Below are positions 23,341 through 34,557 of a stretch of 64,000 nucleotides of DNA, in pieces. Numbering within the stretch: the stretch's first letter is position 1; each line of letters starts with the position of its first letter. Below the pieces are notes generated by a model. The model ran no database searches. It saw only the letters and a program-made list of their open reading frames with translations, and was not told where the DNA came from. Position numbers and translations under genes: made by a program. Source of the DNA: Fallopia convolvulus (lineage: Eukaryota; Streptophyta; Magnoliopsida; Caryophyllales; Polygonaceae); NCBI GenBank assembly GCA_964016875.1, contig OZ024718.1:44307906-44371905 (forward strand), given 5' to 3'.

Positions 23341-24063
23341 ATACCCCTGAAATCCAATTCGAGAGTAGCGATCTTCTTAAACGCTGGACTTCGAATTTGA
23401 TTTTGATGCTTAAACACGATGGGACATGGACATGTGGATTCACCTAAGCCATTGATTAATCTTGGAAGCCGAATCACCCTTCTACAACATCTTTTATTAT
23501 TAACATGTTGTCACGAATCCGTTCACCGTATCTTCTCCCAATCTTGCAAGGTAAAACCCTAGCTTCTTTTGTAACTTTTATTTTTCATCATCTTCTTCAA
23601 TTTTCTCTCAAAGTTATGGCCACGAAACCCTCAACTGATCATGGCTTGTCTCCATCTAACATTCTTGGAGAGATTGACCTTCATCCTAATACTATGTTTG
23701 TCGATGAGATTCAAGAAACCACCATCAAACACGGGTTCCCTTCCAGCGTCGTGTTTCTTCGTCCTAACAAGGAGTGACTTGACTGGGTTAGGGTCATCTT
23801 CTTCTTCAGTTCAACCTTTAGGTTTTTCTTTGTTGAGATTGCTTCTCGGGGAGAAAATTCTAGAACTTTTCTATTTGATCGCTGGAATACTGAACATAAG
23901 ATTTTCTATTCTCTTGATTTATGTTTTTTTTTGAGATTTTAACACTTTCATTACTTGGGCTTATTTTGTAGTGCCAAAGGATTTAGATTCCAGTGCCTCC
24001 TAGGGTGAAGTTGCTCTTTATTATAAACGATTTCTTCCAAGAAGTGTGTGTTTAAGAATGTTG
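23341..24063 (+). pseudogene. Antisense coding relic of the old element, N-terminal part
   Basis: The plus strand starts MATKPSTDHGLSPSNIL at 23616 and encodes a decayed protein with a segment FFFVEIASRGENSRTFLFDRW near 23830 (in a shifted frame). It breaks off at the CACTA insertion (TTA, 24064-24066) and appears to resume at 34558. It resembles the plant transposon-associated coiled-coil proteins carried antisense by some gypsy elements. This is a family impression, not a domain call. Confidence 0.5.
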
Positions 24064-24066
24064 TTA

Positions 24067-24260
24067 CATCGGAACACATAATATTAAACGTGGTGTATAC
24101 CCTGTGCGGTCCGGGTAGCGGATCACGTTTAATGCTAACCGTGGTGCGGCATTCGGATCACGTTTATTAGCTTACGTGTTCTAAACTTTGGACCACGTTT
24201 AAAATCTTACGCGTTCCGAACTTTGGACCACGCTTATTTAGAAAAACGTGGTCCCAATGT
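24067..24260. repeat. Left subterminal repeat block of the CACTA-ended element
   Basis: Alternating direct and inverted units: AAACGTGGTG, GGATCACGTTTA (twice), ACCGTGGTGCGG, GGACCACGTTTA, GGACCACGCTTA and AACGTGGTCCC. The same units occur at 27370-27440 and 34440-34540. Confidence 0.75.
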
Positions 24261-24409
24261 TTGATATTAAAAAATAAATAAAATCTTAAAAACTATTGAC
24301 ATTCAATAGAATAAGTAGTAATTAAGCTAACAAAGAATAATCATTCTTATTGTATACAAGAATCAATATACTATTTATTCAAAAAATTCTTCAATGAATA
24401 CAATTTTGA

Positions 24410-24595
24410 AAAGCCATTGTTATCATTGGCAGACTCCATAATCAAAAAAGTATTATCGAAACTGCAAATGAGCCTAGGAGTAGGAATCATTTGGCTTATA
24501 CTTCCTGACCCATCCAAGGATGACGTAATGTTGTTTCCACCAGAATTTCAAGAGAAGTTAGCCGGGGATTGCTGCAACCCATCAAAACAAAGATC
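24410..24595 (-). pseudogene. Captured exon fragment resembling histone acetyltransferase HAC1 N-terminus
   Basis: On the minus strand, a TGCAG acceptor (24596-24600) precedes a frame reading GLQQSPANFS-stop-NSGGNN, then SGSISQMIPTPRL, then FLIMESANDNNG. The QQSPANFS and ISQMIPTP segments, followed by a MESAN/MESSN-like stretch, recall the low-complexity N-terminal region of plant HAC1-type acetyltransferases. That likeness is from memory. One in-frame stop shows it is a fragment. It lies inside the transposon, antisense to the transposase gene. Confidence 0.45.
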
Positions 24596-24979
24596 CTGCA
24601 CATGCATCATATATGAATTTCAATAAATCTGAGGTTCTTTCAATAATTCTAGTTTTCCAATGAAACGACATGATCAACCCAATATTCTTGATGGTACAAC
24701 TTTAAAAGAAATAGTTTGCACACATAGCGAACACCCATAGGGTACATCTCCCTCCAAAAAGGAAAAACTTTAGTACAATTTGAAGTTCCATTTGAAGGTA
24801 AGTGACTTTAAGGTGTTAAGCATACAAAAGGCCTTTTGACCACCATTTCAGCATATTTGTGACTTATAAGCTAGACGTGCCAAACCCATTACATGCTATT
24901 AAAAAAATCATACATAAGCTAGCAAGTCAGATTCCACAAATGACATGATTGAACGATAGATTTGGTAGACATATGAGAT

Positions 24980-27300
24980 AAATATGCATCAATATGTGTG
25001 AAGCATGAGTCAAATAGTCCCTTACACCATCTTCCCACAACTCATCAAGATGATTTTGTAATTGAGACTGAAGTTGTACACATAAACAAGCAACAAAGAC
25101 GACAGCTTAAAGCAGCTAGTTATGCAAAGAAGCTTTACATATAATATCACGTACAAGGAATACCAAGAAACACCAAATATAAATAAGATAGACCACAAGA
25201 AATGCCAAAATGTGAAACATTAGAGCAAGTCATCTAACACGAAATATGGCTACAATAAATACTAAAAATATAACAAACATTCTCATCCCAAGTTTAAACA
25301 TGAGAGATTAGAGAAGATAGAAAAATTACCTTGCAAATTGGGTATTTAAGGCTCTAACATGTTGTTGAGATGATACAACCCTTTGCGAGTCCAAAGAAGG
25401 TGAAACCCCCACGTGGTTCTAAGAAGACTCAAAACCTTGGCTTCGAAAGCAAGAGTTTTCCCCGGGATATTCTTTTACTCTGAAACTATGTTTTAGGGAG
25501 AAGTGAACCAATTGTGTGATAATATAAGAATACAAGGTGTTGAAAATGGATATAACTTATCTTTGCACAAGCATTAGATAAAATTTATCTTGTCCATATT
25601 AAAGAGACCAAGGTAAGAGTTGTTGGCCTATCAATGTACGTAGTAATTTCAACTTAATCACAACTCTTCTAATGAATTATCAGTTTTTTAAAATCCTCTT
25701 GTAGAAGCTGTAATCCCACCTTATCCAAAGGTCTCCAATGAAAGTACCTAACATTGCACATAGACCTACTACCTAATTGATTATTTGGTGCTCAGGTGTT
25801 AAATGATCAGCAAACAAACAAAGTTCCAAGTAATTTGAAATGACAAGCCACACAATATAGATAAAACAAAAGTGCTTTGAATGTCAAATTCTCTGCTTTT
25901 CTTAAGGTGGACGCTTTAGGATACAATTTAAAAATTCAATTGTTTTGAGTATGAATTTGGGTTACAACTCTGCTTCTCACTTGAGCACATAAGCTAATCT
26001 AAACCCAATCCACCAACTAGTTCATGACCTTGGTGTTGATGGAATTTCTTAGTTGAAAATCTAAAATTTAAATTTATAAGTTATACGAATCTGAAATTTT
26101 GGAAGCATAAGATGTTTGTAACAAATTTCCTAGACCTTGAAAATATCAAACCAAGGCAAATCATTAGCAATTAAGTGTGATTCATATATTAGACTTGGAT
26201 ACTACAGAAACCATTCTTTTTAGATGGCGCTTCACTATAATTTAGAAATTTATAATTTTTACTTGGAAATTTCATTCCATTCAGATCCAAGATCATAAAA
26301 GCTACAACATAGATAAATACAAAATATATTCTGATGTTCATTAAACAATAAAGCATATGATAAATACATCAATATATAACTATTCAACAAAGAATCTCAA
26401 AGTCGAACTTACAAATGTTGCTATGTGACCAGGCGTTGGTAGTCTCTAAGCAAGGGGCCAAGCTCCTTCAACTGAATAGAGTGAGGTGAAGTGTTTTTCC
26501 AATGGTCACGGACGACCCGAATGACCTTTTTTATTCACCAAAGAAAAAATAAATAAGAAGACTAATAGGTGGGAATGTGGGATGGTCGATTGGCAGTAAC
26601 AAGAAAAAAAAATTCTACAGAAAAGCAAGGAGAAATTTGTATGCACTTACTTGAGAATCTGAAACTATACTATGACCAGATGTATTTTCCTTCCTTAATT
26701 TATGCGCTAACTCAAAGAATTCTGTATCTTCAGATTCATCCATGATCTGAAAATCAGATCGAGAAATTGAGGCAGAAACCAAGCAAATAACACCAAAGCA
26801 ATCCCAAATCCTAGCCATGCTACTACTTGAACACTTCACCCAATTTATCATCCATACACATTCAAAGAGCAATGACACCGAAACACTTCACTCAACTGAT
26901 TTCCCTTTGGCTAGTACTAATTAGTATAAACAAAAAAATTAAAACCTAATACCAAAACCCGATCTAATTAAGAATTACAAACAATTTCCCCCAAATTAAG
27001 AACAACAAGGTTTCATTAATTGAAAAACGCAAATTTTGGCTTTCTTACCGGTGGAGACAGGAGACAAGCGATTGTGAGAGGCAAACTAGGGCAATGGTTG
27101 GCTGACTTGACAAGGACCAGGGCCGTAGGTAGCAAGAAGTGGCTGAACCGGACACGGAAGAGAGGGCGGCAGCCGGATCAGACACAAAAATGGCGATGGT
27201 GATGCACGGTTGGCGACAAAAAATTGCTCAGTTTGACGAGGGCGACACCAGCGTTTGATCGAAGAGGGTAGAGGGTATTAGAGACGACGGGCTAATGGGT
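24980..27300 (-). pseudogene. Captured host-like gene fragment with five exons and matching intron phases
   Basis: Minus strand: a non-coding first exon (about 27300-27049, GT donor); exon 2 (26746-26651) starting MDESEDTEFFELAHKLRKEN; exon 3 (26471-26413) LKELGPLLRDYQRLVT-stop-QHL; exon 4 (25479-25330) VKEYPGENSCFRSQGFESS-stop..., ending QHVRALNTQFA; and exon 5 (about 25092-24980) QSQLQNHLDELWEDGVRDYL. Exons 2-4 have GT-AG borders and their phases join correctly (0, then 2). Two stops, and a decayed acceptor before exon 5, show it is a pseudogene copy. I do not recognise the parent gene with confidence. It lies wholly within the transposon. Confidence 0.65.
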
Positions 27301-27470
27301 GGGTTATAGAGATAGAATTAAGTAATCCGCACTTCTTTTTCCAAAAAACCTAGATCTCGTATTAACAAAACGCGGTGCGAGATCATTACTGGGACCACGT
27401 TTATTATTATAACGTGTTCCGAAAAAAAACGGGCGATCGATGCGCCCATGTCAGATTTTCGGGGCGCCCA

Positions 27471-27616
27471 AGTCGGTCACCTCGACCGACTAAATGGGGC
27501 CTCAGAAAGTGGATTGTAGTCGGTCGAGGCGACCGACTACATGGGTTTTTAAAAAAAAAAAAAAAAGCAGTCGGTCACCTCGACCGACTACAGCTAGTCG
27601 GTCGAGGCGACCGACT
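27471..27616. repeat. Left cluster of four 21-bp palindromes
   Basis: Four copies of AGTCGGTC-(5)-GACCGACT lie at 27471-27491, 27518-27538, 27569-27589 and 27596-27616, alternating in orientation (loop ACCTC versus GAGGC). They sit 50-190 bp upstream of the transposase TATA box. Three more copies are near the other end. Confidence 0.9.
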
Positions 27617-27660
27617 ATCCACCCGTTTGGAATTATTTCCTAACGAGTGGATTTCGTTCT

Positions 27661-27670
27661 CTATATATAC
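27661..27670 (+). promoter_or_regulatory. TATA box of the MULE-OTU gene
   Basis: CTATATATAC lies about 85 bp upstream of the ATG at 27752. The PMD gene has a mirror-image TATATATAG at about 34106-34115. Confidence 0.55.
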
Positions 27671-27751
27671 CCAAATACACCAAAATATTTTTCACATCCG
27701 AAAATACATTTCAATCTTCTCTAAAAAATCCACTTTCAGAATTTTATCGAA

Positions 27752-30700
27752 ATGGCGAATTGGTTGATTACAAAATTTAATGTAAGTTAACTACATATTT
27801 TTAAGCAATTTATTAAGTTTTTTTCGTTAAATTCATACGATTCGAAATCATTCTCTAAATATTTCGTAATTTTACGTAGTCGTTGATGGTGGGAGGGTCA
27901 AAACCACCGGCCCCATTTGATTTAAACGAGGAGTATGTTGATGACGGCGATGGAGGATATGAGGTTTCAAATGAGCACAATTACGACGTCGTTTGTAATC
28001 TAGAATCAAATCAGGTATGTAAATGTAATTTTATGAAGTTTAGAAATTAAGATAAAAAATTCTAATTAGTTTTTATTATTATCATAGGTTATTCAGTTTC
28101 CAGATTTTTCTAATTATTTTGAAAATAATTGTGAGTGGGAGGAACGAGATCATATGATACAGTGGGCCCGTAAGATAGGGAAAGGGTTAAACATTGTACT
28201 CACCATCAAAAACTCTTGGCCGGCAAAGATTAGTTTGGGATGTGTATTAGGCGGTGAGTACAAAGCGGGAAAAAAAGGCATACCGCGTAAAATGGTTAAG
28301 AATTTAGGTGTCGGTGATGAGCTTAAACCTTGTCCTCGTACTAGAAAGAAGGGTTGCCCATTCGAGTTGATAGGTTGGAGGGACAGAAAGACCCAGAAGT
28401 GGCACTTAAGAGTGGAATGTGGTAACCACAACCATGACCTTTCCACCAGTTTAGAGGGCTATCCGTTTGCGGGACGACTAACTAAGGACCAAAAGATTGA
28501 TGCAAGAAATATGGCTTTGGCAGATATAGAACCTAGGAAATCCATGACATTCCTATTGGATAAGTATCCAGATATGGTCACATCAATGAAGCAGTTGTAT
28601 GATTTTCGATACGATGTGTTTAAAAAGGAGATGAACGGAATGGGGGTGAGCGAATTTGCGATTCATTTCTTAGAGTCTAATCAATACTATGTCAACTACC
28701 GAACTGCGAAGGGTAGCCGTAAGGTACTAGACATCTTCTTTGCCCATCCGAAGTCGATCCAGTTGCTGAAGTTGTTCCCTTACGTCGTTGTGATGGACTC
28801 GACGTACAAAACAAACATGTAAGTCGTTTTATTACCTATGATGTAGTAGTATATTGAAGTACACGCATTAAATCTCATTGAATTGACATTGTAGGTACAA
28901 CATGCCTTTGTGCGAAATGGTTGGATTTACATGCACCGGCAAGACTTTTTGTATTGCTTTTGCTTTTGCGTTAATGACAAGGGAGATTCAAGACCACTAT
29001 GAATGGGTGTTATTCCAATTGAAAGAGGTCTATAAGCTGGTTGGAAGAGAGCCAGAAGCCATACTGACCGATCGGGATATGCCTGAGGTGAATGCTGTCG
29101 ATAACTTATTTCCCAAAGCCAAACATATGCTTTGTTGGGTGCACATCCAACGCAACTGTAGAGCATACGCGTTGGCAAATGGGTTCAAGGATAAGTCGGC
29201 GGACTTTTTTGCGAACAAAGCGTGGGAGCTATTCTGTTCGACGACCATGTGGGAGTACGAGACACGACTCCAAATGGTGAAAGAAGTCGTGGAGCCAATT
29301 TTATTTACATATCTCCAGAAAACTTGGCTCACCCTTTGGCGCGATCGGATTGTGAGGGCATTCACCGACCACCGCTTCAACCTTTTTACGAGGACCACAA
29401 ATAGGTAAAAATAAGCTATTTTGCCACTCATTCGAATTTACTAATTTGGGTTTTAATTTCCAAAGTTTTACAAAATTGTGTTTTAATTTCCAAATTTTTG
29501 TAGGGTCGAGTCACAACACTCAACGCTGAAGGATTACTTGGGATCATCTGTTTTGGGGTTCAGTGCTATAGTGAGGAAGATACACAATGCGGTCAGAATC
29601 CAGGTTATGACCGTACGAGGGCAGATGGAGATGGATCGCACCACTATTCCACTTGCCATCTATCACATGGCTGAACCGCTCCGAACGGTATTCTCTCTCC
29701 TCCCAACGAATGTATCCAGCAGTTGTATAGGTCATTTGTTCGATCATATTAGTGCCCCTCTGAGTCCGGAATGCGACGATAAATGGTGGACAACTGCATG
29801 TGGCCTTCCGTGCCCTCATCAAGTCCGTCAATGCATTGACCGATGTACGCCTATTGAGCTTTCAATGATCCATCCTTTTTGGAAGCAATTAGTATGGGAA
29901 GGCCTTCCGATGACATCGCCCGAGGATGATTGCATAGAAGATGACGATGCTGAATGGGAGAAGATGATAGCAGACTATAATGCAGGCACGATGTCCAAAC
30001 GGGTGCAACGTGAGGTGATCCGCGATTATCGTAAGCACAAGGATACTAGCACATTGGAGGAACCCGATGGTGAAAAGAAGAAGGGAAGACCTAAGAAGAA
30101 ATCGAAGGTTCAAGCAAGAGGGTTGACTAGATTGGAGCATCTACAAAAACAACCTCCCCAGCGCAAAAGGGCTGTCAAAGGTGCTCATTCTATGCCAGGG
30201 ACAGCATTTACATCGATCCCAACAGTTGATGAAGAAGAGGAAGATGTCGAGACTGAGGAAGATGCAGACCCGATTTTGCCTCCCACCGCGGGAATGGGGT
30301 TTATTCCACCGAAGGCCCCCCCTCTCACTAGCGACTTTGGAGGATTACATCTCATAGATCATGTACCTCCTTTCATGATGTCATACATCGCCACTGCGCA
30401 TGATGTTCCAGGAGATGGTCATTGTGGATATAGGGCGCTCGCTTCTCAGATGGGGCGGGATGCGAGGGATGGATGGCAGCGTATGCGATGGGAGCTTGTT
30501 CAAGAGCTGAGGACCCACCGCGATATATATTCGAGGATGGAGCGCTCGGGCTTCAAGAAGGTTGATGAGTTGATTGATAGAGTCAACTGGTTGCACCAGA
30601 ATTGTCCAAGGCAGTACTGGATGGAGACACCTTCGATGGGCGTTGTATTTGCTACTAGATTTCAGTGTACATTGATCACATTAGGTCATGGTATATCACA

Positions 30701-31059
30701 CACATGTTTCCCGATCATAGGAGCCGGAGGCGTTTATAACTCTCTTTGGGACAAGGTTGCATGTATTGCTTTCCTTGGGAACCACTACGTTCCGGTAATT
30801 CAATATCCTCATTATTGATAAATATTGTTTTTTATTTAGAACACTTAGTAATTGCGTGTTTTGTTTAATATTGTAGGTTACATTGCACGATGATTCTCCG
30901 ATGCCACCCCCGACTATTATGTGGACGAACTGTCATGATCCATCAGTGGGCGGATATCTAGACCGGTATCATGATCGTTTAGCTAGGTTCGAACGATTTC
31001 AGATTGCAGAGAGCTTGTCTCATCCTTATGGGCAGATATCTAGTCCTTATCAAGTTTAA
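27752..31059 (+). CDS. MULE transposase fused to an OTU cysteine protease, six exons, about 959 aa
   Basis: Exons: 27752-27781, 27880-28014, 28088-28818, 28895-29404, 29504-30794 and 30877-31059. All have GT-AG introns and joining phases, with no internal stop. Residues about 60-190 form a FAR1/WRKY-GCM1-like DNA-binding region (CPRTRKKGCPFEL, then VECGNHNHDL). The MULE DDE domain follows: D292 in VVVMDSTYKT, D358 in ILTDRDMPE, CWVH near 379 and E410 in NKAWELF. Residues 590-700 are basic and acidic linkers (KKKGRPKKKSK). An OTU domain starts at PGDGHCGYRAL (D773, C776) and ends GNHYVP (H896), so the catalytic set is present. Similar plant proteins are often mislabelled PKS-NRPS synthetase-like. 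It appears intact and probably drives element mobility; the OTU role is unknown. Confidence 0.88.
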
Positions 31060-31221
31060 TGTATTAATGGTTTAGTGTATGAATGGTTTAATGTATAAAT
31101 GGTTTAGTTTGTATGGTTTAGTTTTTCCCTAAACAACACAAATATAAGTAACAAAACCAACACTAATATAAATAATCATTACAAAGTAATCATTACACAA
31201 CTACAACTACAACAAATTAAA

Positions 31222-34025
31222 CTATCTATATTGTCCCACATCGCTGTGGCGTGCGGGTTGTACGGAGGGAGAGCGGCGACGACGACCACCTACACGTGGC
31301 GGGATCGGTGGTGGAGGCCTCTCTCCAAACCAGATGGCATGTAATTGGCGAGCGACTTCGACCACTTCAGGATTGCTATGACCTTCTAGTCGTTTAGTGA
31401 GCGCCTTCGTCAGTGTCATCCGCTGTCAAACCAACACAAATTTGTTATTTTAGAATTTGAAGTTTTTTTTACTAATATGAGAGAACCAATTAAGTGTCAT
31501 CATACACGTACCGCATAAAAATCCACCACGGGTTGCGGATGGTTGTTTGCATATTCTACGGAGGACGTGTGCAACAAAAAAGGATGTGTTCGTCTCATAT
31601 GCCATTGCACGTACTCGGCATCCATAGAGTACATATGTGGTGCAACTTCCCCCATTGGCACTAACGAGTTCCATCGATCTTCCCAGCGATCATCATTTGG
31701 TGAGTATTGCACATCATACTTCACATGCACGTTCGTCAATTTTGCTGGTCGGCATACACTGGTTGGCTTGATAACGTCTAATTCAGGGATTGACTGATGC
31801 CAGCCATATTGACGAGCGAGCCTCTCGGGGTGATATGCCTCCTTGATGTGGAGACATGTCAAGGTACCCCTATACCTCGACAAACTAAGATCGCCAGTGG
31901 AAAAGTCGATAAAATCCCCCCATGGCATAAAATTGACCTACACATAAACAAAAAATAGAGAATATGTTAGATTCAAATAAAATCGAACTAGCAATTTAAT
32001 CAGAAAAGAATATGTTAGATTCAAATATGTTACTTACATCTTCAACTTTTATCCTGTCTAAGTAGCGACGATAGTCGAGCAATGATTTAAGATCTCTGTT
32101 TCGACCTTTATGTGCTTTGAATATCTCCCCTGGCAATCGTGTGATATCGTGATTGATTTGACCTTGGAGTGATGGAAAGTACCTCCAAATGAAGTTCTAC
32201 AAAATAGAAAATATATTAGATTGAAATAAAATCGGACTATCAATTTAAACAGAGTAGAGTATCAACACTCACGTGTAACACATATGAGCACCCTGCGATC
32301 TGCGCTCCATCAGCTCGGGACGCCATTCCGAGCTGCCTGAGTAGCCATGCAAGTGTAGCGGCACACCATGAATACTCCATCACCTGATCATGGTTCAACA
32401 CGAGCGGCAACAATCTGTGGGGTACCCCGTCACCTGTCCTGTCCATTATCAAGGTGCTTCCTAACAGATCACACAAATACCCTGAAGCTATCAAATCTAT
32501 GTTTCCTTCATTTTCTATCATGTTAAACAGGATCTCCTTCCAACGATTGATTTTTATGCAGCCTTTGGTTACTAAATTCTTCATTTCATGTTCACTCACG
32601 CCGTATGCACCATTGATAAACTGCTTTATTTGTTCTTCGGAGTACGTCGAAACAACCTTCATCCCGTTGATCGGTAGGCCCAAAATGAAGTGGACATCAT
32701 GGAGGGTGATTGATATTTCTCCCCAAGGAAAATGAAAACTGTTCGTTTCTGGGTGCCATCTTTCCACAAAAGCCTGAACCAATGCTTCATCTGTTTGATT
32801 GAACGTCCAACGTTGTAGGCGCAATAATCCGCTACGCTGAGCACGGGCGACCCACGCACCTCCATTCGTCAACTTTTCGTTCCAATCCTTAAGCTTCCCT
32901 CGCGTATGCACTCTCAAGGGTTTACCACTAGTATATTGAAACATTATTATCAAAATTATTAAGTATAATTATTTATGCGTACATATAAGGTAAATTAATT
33001 AAACGTTCTTACCGTTGGATCTTCCCATAAGCGCTTCGCTATATGCGTCTCATAACTGAGCAATAAACTAGTATCGATTGGTCCGCCTCCAAATCCATCT
33101 TGGGTGTTGGGAGGGGCTGTTGGAGGTTGGGAATATGAAGTCCCGGCATGAGACTGGGTTTGGAAATAAGGTTGGGATGGTGGAGGTTGGGAATAAGAAG
33201 TCCCCTCGGCTTGAAAATAAGGTTGGGATGGTGGAGGTTGGGAATAAGACGTCCCCGCCTGATTCTCAGCTTGGAAATAAGGACTCAAGGGAGTAAAAGA
33301 AATTGTATCTTGAATCCAAGTATCACCCTGTGGGCCAGTCCGTATGTCGGTCTGGGGAGTGAAAGCATTATCGAATTCAGTATACAAATTCCTAGTTGGG
33401 GTTAGGTTGGTGCTGTGTGGGGAAGTGGATGACCCCCACAAATTCTGATAGTCGGGGGTTGTATATTGGGTGGGCGATTGGTTAGGTGGAAACGGTGATC
33501 CAGTAAAATCGTGTGGTGGTCGGGGGTTCGTACCCCCAGATGTATAACACTCCATATATCGGGGATCGCTCGTAAGCATATCTACATAAATAATGTTGAC
33601 CACTATCATATATAATGTATTAAATACTATAATTACTTATCAAATAAAATTACTATGAGATCAAATTAAAAACATTCTAATATGAATAATAAATTAAATT
33701 GAAATACTAACAAATAAAATTAAGATAATTCTAAATTATTATTATAAATAGATCCGATTAAACTTGATGATTCAAAACGTAAAATTGTAATTTACATACC
33801 TAAAAACCCTCCCCCAAGTGGCGTAGCTACTTGATTTGTGATGTCGAACTCGAACGCATTTGGAGCGGTTGCTTGAACCGGTACCTCCTCTTGCTCTACA
33901 TAGACTTGTATATCCTCAGCATTCGCCCTTTCATTCAAATTTATTTGCGACGATTGGCCATGTGAAGATTTTGAACGGTTTTTGCTCTTAGATTTGCTTA
34001 ACCCGAAAGACCACCCTTTTCTCAT
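31222..34025 (-). CDS. Plant mobile domain (PMD, MAIN-like) protein, six exons
   Basis: Exons on the minus strand: 34025-33800, 33581-33013, about 32928-32273, 32196-32038, 31937-31512 and 31422-31222, about 740 aa. The N-terminus is basic (MRKGWSFGLSKSKSKNR). Exon 2 is a Pro/Gln/Ser-rich region with three SQPYFQ-type repeats. Exons 3-5 hold the PMD: VERWHPETNSFHFPWGEISI, TLHDVHFILGLPI, LAWLLRQLGMASR and LQGQINHDITRLPGEIF. The C-terminus has an arginine patch (GGRRRRS). All introns are GT-AG, but the exon 2/3 join is one base out of phase. Either a frameshift or an unrecognised junction is present. It converges on the transposase gene, with stops 163 bp apart. PMD genes are known passengers of MULE and gypsy elements. 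Confidence 0.78.
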
Positions 34026-34191
34026 TTTTTACACTTTTTTTTTCTCTCAATTGAATTTTTTTTTTAACTCTCGGCTTGCTTATGTACCAAATGGAGGAGT
34101 TGAGGGCTATATATAGCCCTCAACAATTGAGCACCAACGGCTCTTTGCAAAAGAGAGCCGTTGGTTTTTTTTAAAAAAAAAGCCCCAATGT

Positions 34192-34328
34192 AGTCGGTCA
34201 CCTCGACCGACTACACTGGGCCCCACACGCTATCTGCAATTGCAGATAGCGTGTGCTGTTATTTAAAAAAAAAATATATAGTCGGTCACCTCGACCGACT
34301 ACAATCTCGTCGGTCGAGGCGACCGACT
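34192..34328. repeat. Right cluster of three 21-bp palindromes
   Basis: Copies at 34192-34212, 34280-34300 and 34308-34328 (first base C instead of A in the last). They are upstream of the PMD gene and mirror the left cluster. Confidence 0.9.
34224..34255. repeat. 32-bp perfect palindrome
   Basis: Sixteen-base arms with no loop, centred on GCAATTGC (34236-34243), between two copies of the 21-bp palindrome. There is no counterpart at the left end. Confidence 0.95.
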
Positions 34329-34554
34329 TGTTCTGACATGGGCGCCCGTCATTTCTGACATGGGCGCCCCGTATTCGCCAAAAAAAACCGCACCACATTT
34401 TTTTTATTAATGCGATTTGAATAATTTTTTTTAAAAGAAAATTAACACTGCACCACGGATTTGTTATTTAACGTGGACCGAAAATAAGCTTTACCACATG
34501 ACTTTATAAACGCGGTAAAAATTTCGTGGTCCCAACCCCCTTTGTGTACTAGTG
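34329..34554. repeat. Right terminal and subterminal repeats of the CACTA-ended element
   Basis: Two TGACATGGGCGCCC units (34335-34374) mirror ones at 27430-27470. They are followed outward by AACGTGGACC, AACGCGGTA and CGTGGTCCC units and the terminal TACTAGTG. Confidence 0.8.
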
Positions 34555-34557
34555 TTA

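Larger units (their letters stand above)
24067..34554. mobile_element. CACTA-ended DNA transposon carrying MULE-OTU and PMD genes, TSD TTA
   Basis: Read inward, the right end is CACTAGTACACAAAGGGGG followed by TTGGGACCACG. TTA lies at both outer edges (24064-24066, 34555-34557). The left end (CATCGGAACACA) matches the right at 8 of 12 positions and is decayed. Both ends carry many GGAYCACGTTTA/AACGTGGTCC-type subterminal repeats, a CACTA hallmark. The cargo is a MULE-type transposase-OTU gene, a PMD gene and host-like gene fragments. No TNP2-type transposase is seen. GGGACCACG repeats recur internally at 27390-27440, so a composite or nested structure is possible. It interrupts the antisense ORF relic of the old LTR element. 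Confidence 0.7.

Noticed and set aside
27471..27616. CRISPR-like array of regularly spaced palindromes
   Set aside because: This is plant DNA. The repeats alternate in orientation, spacers are short and unequal, and a mirrored cluster lies at the other end of the same transposon.
30255..30480. A polyketide or peptide synthetase function for the MULE-OTU gene
   Set aside because: Database labels of that kind exist for similar plant proteins, but the sequence shows MULE and OTU motifs only and no synthetase domains.
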